Shown here piece by piece: positions 60,809 to 64,000 of a stretch of DNA of 64,000 nucleotides. How positions within the stretch are numbered: the first letter of the stretch is position 1; every line of letters begins with the position of its first letter. The notes below the pieces were generated by a model that searched no databases, was not told the origin of the DNA, and saw only the letters and a program-made list of their open reading frames with translations. Source of the stretch: JAUNSR01 sp036655355 (GTDB lineage: Bacteria > Bacteroidota > Bacteroidia > Bacteroidales > JAUNSR01); NCBI GenBank assembly GCA_036655355.1, contig JAVVQG010000007.1:62001-126000 (forward strand), written 5' to 3'. Both the position numbers and the translations under genes were made by a program.

Positions 60809-61569
60809 AAGTAGAAATTGACCACATATCATTTGCCTATAAAGAGGTGAAGGCCCTAAATGACATCTCGCTCGAAATTGAATCAGGCGATCTCGTTACG
60901 GTGCTCGGGCCCAACGGTTCTGGAAAAAGCACGCTGCTGAAATGCATCGACTCCATCCTTAAAGTTACGCAAGGCGAGATTCGTTTCGACGGTGTTCCGC
61001 AACATAAATACGGTTCCCGCGAATTATCGCGTCACATTGCGTATATTCCTCAAAGCGAATCGAGCACGATGGAACTGAATGTCTTTGATACCATTCTTAT
61101 GGGTCGCAAACCATATATCGATTGGAATGCAGGTGAAGAGGATTGGTGTATCGTGGAGGAAATAATCCATAAATTCCAACTTGAGGAGCTTGCCTTCCGC
61201 AACCTCTCTACATTGAGTGGGGGACAGAAACAACGCGTTTATATTGCTCGTGCAATGGCGCAACAACCCAAAATCCTTTTATTAGACGAACCTACCGCAA
61301 ATCTGGATATCTATCATCAATTGAAGGTGATGGAATTACTCAAAGAATTATCTAAGCAAGGAATGGTCGTAATTCTTACCGAACACGATTTAAACCTCGC
61401 CACGCGATATGCCACTAAGGTATTGATGTTGAGAGACCATAAGGTATTCAATTACGGTGAACCCTCTATCTTTTCGGAGGAAAACATAGAGCAACTCTAC
61501 GATATAAAAGCCGCAGTGGTCCGTTTCGAAAATCAATTATTCATTATCCCCAAAAACGTTGCAAAATGA
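60805..61569 (+). CDS. ABC transporter ATP-binding protein (FecE/BtuD type)
   Basis: 254 residues: Walker A GPNGSGKS at 35-42, the signature LSGGQKQR, Walker B ILLLDEPT, and the H-loop LTEHDLNL. Energises the FecCD-like permease. Starts within the stop of the permease gene and its own stop overlaps the next gene by 4 bases, so all are translated together. Confidence 0.94.
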   Translation: MKVEIDHISFAYKEVKALNDISLEIESGDLVTVLGPNGSGKSTLLKCIDSILKVTQGEIRFDGVPQHKYGSRELSRHIAYIPQSESSTMELNVFDTILMGRKPYIDWNAGEEDWCIVEEIIHKFQLEELAFRNLSTLSGGQKQRVYIARAMAQQPKILLLDEPTANLDIYHQLKVMELLKELSKQGMVVILTEHDLNLATRYATKVLMLRDHKVFNYGEPSIFSEENIEQLYDIKAAVVRFENQLFIIPKNVAK

Positions 61570-62390
61570 ACCTCATTCCTATCGGTTATGTAAAGAACGA
61601 TGCTTCTGAATTTGACTTACCGGGACAAATTAAACAGAGAATCTCTACGATTGAACTCTATGATCCTTATCTGAAAGGGCTCAACGGAATCGCCAAACAT
61701 GACTATATCGTGGTTGTATTCGGGTTACACAAAACCGCTGAGATTCATTTGGAAGAGAATACCCTAAGTGGGGAGCGTTGCGGCATCTTCGCATGTCGTT
61801 CGCAACACCGTCCCAATCACCTGGGCATTACGACCTGCAGGCTTACGGATGTACTGGAGAATGGAATAAGGGTAACGGGATTGGATGCTTGCGACGACTC
61901 TCCGGTTTATGACCTGAAATGCCCGGATACGTCCGAAGATGAACAACGTCTGATTCACGATTTGGTTTTGATGAAAAATCCCCGGCAGGACATCGAATAT
62001 GACATCCGCAATAACATCGGGTTGCCGTTACTGCTGAAAGCAGGGGAACTCACCGGAACATTAACACCCGAATTAGCTGTCGGGGTGATGATCGGATTGG
62101 ATTTTATGCGCAAATTAAGAAGAGTAAAGAAAAATGCCGTGAATTTTACCCTAACAACACCTGTGATTTCTCCCGTTCTTGACGGGGTTCTCTTCGTGAC
62201 TGGAATCACTCCTGGAAGCGGGAGACTAAAATATGAGACCGGAATAGACAAAACGATACAATTCACTAATCCGGAAAGTGGCGAGAAAGTTATTTATACT
62301 TTAAAAGAGCAGCCATTCAAAGAAGATCCCTTAACAATCCCCGAAAGAGATACTACAAACTATTTTGATTCTGAAACGTTTTTAGTATGA
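61566..62390 (+). CDS. fusion of a TrmO/TsaA domain with a degenerate FmdE-like domain
   Basis: 274 residues. Residues 1-120 form the TrmO (UPF0066, SAM-dependent) domain: IGYVKND, RSQHRPNHLGITTC (canonical RSPxRPNPIG) and LDACDDSPVYDLKC. Residues about 155-250 align with FmdE: the segment TGTLTPELAVGVMIG stands where FmdE has HGHLCPGLAxGxRxG, and DGVLFVTGITPGSG where FmdE has xTGCTxGxG. Both His and both Cys metal-ligand positions are replaced (Thr, Thr, Thr, Ile). Operon position (ATGA overlaps both sides) ties it to the importer. Role unknown: not a normal tRNA-modifying gene context. Confidence 0.8.
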   Translation: MNLIPIGYVKNDASEFDLPGQIKQRISTIELYDPYLKGLNGIAKHDYIVVVFGLHKTAEIHLEENTLSGERCGIFACRSQHRPNHLGITTCRLTDVLENGIRVTGLDACDDSPVYDLKCPDTSEDEQRLIHDLVLMKNPRQDIEYDIRNNIGLPLLLKAGELTGTLTPELAVGVMIGLDFMRKLRRVKKNAVNFTLTTPVISPVLDGVLFVTGITPGSGRLKYETGIDKTIQFTNPESGEKVIYTLKEQPFKEDPLTIPERDTTNYFDSETFLV

Positions 62391-63085
62391 CACGTTTTGA
62401 TAATCTAAAAGACTTCACTATGGAAGGAATCAACACTCCGTTTGTTATCGATGAACATACGGCTATCGTAATGACAGACCCCCAAAATGATTTTTTAAGT
62501 GAAAAAGGTATTGGCTGGGGAGCTTTTGGGGAAAATATTACAAAGAATGGAACTGTAGAGAATCTACGTCGTATTTTTGAAGCAGCGGCAAAAAAGGGGA
62601 TGCTTGTATTCATCTCTCCACATTATTATTACAAACATGATCATCAATGGTTATTTGAAGGACCTATCGAAAAATTGATGCATGATACAGGTATGTTTGA
62701 ACGTAAAGGTCCACACACGGACGAAGGTTTCGAAGGATCCGGAGCAGACTGGCTTGAGATTTATAAACCTTATATTTACGGAGGAACAAATATTATCGTT
62801 ACATCTCCGCACAAAATTTATGGACCGGAAAACAACGACCTTATCTTACAATTAGGGAAAAGGAATATTCGTAAGGTGATTATTTGCGGGATGTCCGGGA
62901 ATCTGTGTGCCGAATCACATTTACGTGAATTGCAAGAGAGAGGTTTTGAAGCAGCTGTTATATTTGATGCTACCGCTTCAGCCAAACTTCCGAATTTGGA
63001 TGCCGATCAAGCCGCCTTCATAAATTTCGCCTTACTTGCAGAAAAAGTATATACTACGGATGAATTTGTCGAAGAGATGAAATAA
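62387..63085 (+). CDS. isochorismatase-type cysteine hydrolase
   Basis: 232 residues. Catalytic triad visible as Asp31 (VMTDPQNDF), Lys143 (SPHKIYGPENND) and Cys174 (GMSGNLCAESHL). Such enzymes hydrolyse amide or enol-ether bonds (nicotinamidase, isochorismatase, carbamoyl- or peptide-like substrates). Translationally coupled (ATGA) to the TrmO/FmdE-like gene and last in the operon. It is a natural candidate for opening or trimming an imported chelator, which is inference. Confidence 0.85.
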   Translation: MTRFDNLKDFTMEGINTPFVIDEHTAIVMTDPQNDFLSEKGIGWGAFGENITKNGTVENLRRIFEAAAKKGMLVFISPHYYYKHDHQWLFEGPIEKLMHDTGMFERKGPHTDEGFEGSGADWLEIYKPYIYGGTNIIVTSPHKIYGPENNDLILQLGKRNIRKVIICGMSGNLCAESHLRELQERGFEAAVIFDATASAKLPNLDADQAAFINFALLAEKVYTTDEFVEEMK

Positions 63086-63116
63086 AAAATGGCGGGAAAG
63101 ATTCCCGCCATTTTTT
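63084..63116. terminator. terminator of the seven-gene operon
   Basis: AAAAAATGGCGGGAA (63084-63098) pairs perfectly with TTCCCGCCATTTTTT (63102-63116), a 3-base loop. Also usable by the convergent rmuC gene. Confidence 0.93.
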
Positions 63117-63149
63117 ATTTCGTTTACAATCAGCGTGATTCATTATTCA

Positions 63150-64000
63150 TCATACAATCGGCTCATCTGATTCTGATGCTACTTCAGTAAGTGCAATTTG
63201 CTTCTTCGCCTTCACCCCCAACTCCTTAAGTTTTTCAACCTGACCAATCAGGTTACCGTTCTTATCGCGGAGTTGTCCCATAGCGGCTTCATAAATACGA
63301 GTGGTTTTGTCAAGTTGTTCTCCTACCAGATCCAGCTGCTTTGCCAAACCAACGAACTTATCGTACAGCTTCCCTCCTCTTTCTGCAATCTCTATCGCAT
63401 TACGACTCTGATTTTCGCGCTTCCAAAGATCAGCAACCAGTTTTAGGGCCGTAATCAAATTGGTTGGACTAATCAACAAAACCCTTTTATCATAAGCATA
63501 TTGCCACAGATTCTGATCGCTTTGAAGTGCTAGCATAAATGCCGGTTCATTCGGAATAAACATCATAACGAAATCAAGTGAACTGGTATAATCCTGATAA
63601 CTTTTTCTGGAAAGTTCATCAATATGCGCTTTTACAGAACGAAGATGTTCACTTAATGCCTTATCTGCAACTTCTTTGTTCTCAGCTTCGGTAAAACGAA
63701 TGTAGGCAGTCAGAGAAACTTTAGAATCCACAATAATATTGCGATTATCAGGATAAGCGATTATCACATCGGGACGCATCATTTTTCCCTCTTCTGTTTG
63801 GATACTCTTTCCGGAAGCATCCTTCATGGTGGGTTGTATGAAATATTCCCGATTTTTCTGTAGCCCCGACTTCTCCAAAATCGTTTCAAGAATCATCTCA
63901 CCCCAGTCACCCTGCACCTTACTGTCTCCTTTCAGCGCTTTGGTGAGATTACGGGCATCCTCACTGATTTGGTTATTCAATTCCACCAATTCTCGAATTT
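63150..64000 (-). CDS. rmuC: RmuC family DNA recombination protein, 5' end outside window
   Basis: The frame continues to the window edge, so the N-terminal anchor and coiled coil are missing. Visible: KVQGDWGEMILETILEKSGL, RPDVIIAYPDNRNIIVDSKVSL and SPTNLITALKLVADLWKREN, with restriction-endonuclease-like Asp and Lys (VDSK). Limits inversions at short inverted repeats; putative nuclease. It is convergent to the seven-gene operon. Confidence 0.92.
   Translation of the reverse strand, partial: IRELVELNNQISEDARNLTKALKGDSKVQGDWGEMILETILEKSGLQKNREYFIQPTMKDASGKSIQTEEGKMMRPDVIIAYPDNRNIIVDSKVSLTAYIRFTEAENKEVADKALSEHLRSVKAHIDELSRKSYQDYTSSLDFVMMFIPNEPAFMLALQSDQNLWQYAYDKRVLLISPTNLITALKLVADLWKRENQSRNAIEIAERGGKLYDKFVGLAKQLDLVGEQLDKTTRIYEAAMGQLRDKNGNLIGQVEKLKELGVKAKKQIALTEVASESDEPIV

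Overview
The window looks like chromosomal DNA of a Bacteroidales bacterium, probably close to the Parabacteroides/Tannerella/Porphyromonas/Dysgonomonas side of the order. The signs are SusC/SusD-like and other TonB-dependent receptors, lipoproteins with Bacteroidetes-style lipoboxes, a meso-diaminopimelate dehydrogenase, a hexameric-type glutamate dehydrogenase, methylmalonyl-CoA mutase MutA/MutB, DUF4374, DUF3943 and PepSY-TM families, and Bacteroidetes-type promoters (-7 box TAnnTTTG, -33 box TTG/TTTG). Species cannot be fixed from sequence reading alone. No rRNA, tRNA, CRISPR array, phage or intact insertion sequence was seen.

Layout. 1-2180: 3' part of a P1B-type metal ATPase whose catalytic motifs are altered (a pseudo-ATPase), then a DUF3943 outer-membrane-type protein. 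3.8-5.5 kb: gdhA and a small protein, followed by an IS-end-like palindrome. 5.9-11.7 kb: NhaD antiporter pair, lipoprotein GH13 glycosidase, GH29 fucosidase, a secreted YD-repeat-like protein. 12.1-16.1 kb: mutA-mutB. 16.2-21.3 kb: quinone reductase-like flavoprotein, a GT2 glycosyltransferase, a non-catalytic M16 protein, kdsB, an NfeD/ClpP-class membrane protease. 21.5-26.9 kb: ECF sigma factor, DUF5119/FimB-like lipoprotein, small thioredoxin-fold protein, mgsA, SDR, Dus. 26.9-30.7 kb (minus): small membrane proteins, a YwqG-like protein and a three-gene carotenoid-tailoring set (CruF-like hydratase, acyltransferase, glycosyltransferase). 30.8-34.9 kb (minus): selenium operon mnmH-yedF-cysteine desulfurase-DUF3343-selD. 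34.9-39.7 kb: DMT transporter, lipoprotein, nitroreductase, catalase, PepSY-TM protein.

39.7-49.2 kb is metal-acquisition territory: a 9 x 22 bp tandem array of small palindromes, a truncated DUF2147 gene, a receptor/DUF4374 lipoprotein pair resembling XusA/XusB (xenosiderophore use), a divergent tannase-type secreted esterase, and a second TonB receptor with a His-rich membrane protein. 49.3-53.9 kb holds housekeeping genes (MATE, YwbE, DEAD-box helicase, Ddh, TrmH-like).

54.1-63.1 kb is the most unusual locus: one tightly packed seven-gene operon encoding a SusC-like receptor, SusD-like lipoprotein, FecB/BtuF-type binding lipoprotein, FecCD-type permease, ATPase, a fusion of a TrmO/TsaA domain with an FmdE-like domain that has lost its metal-ligand residues, and an isochorismatase-type cysteine hydrolase. 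The last four genes overlap by ATGA. It reads as a complete outer-to-inner-membrane import route for a small chelate or metal complex, with two cytoplasmic enzymes that may process the ligand. The window ends inside rmuC.
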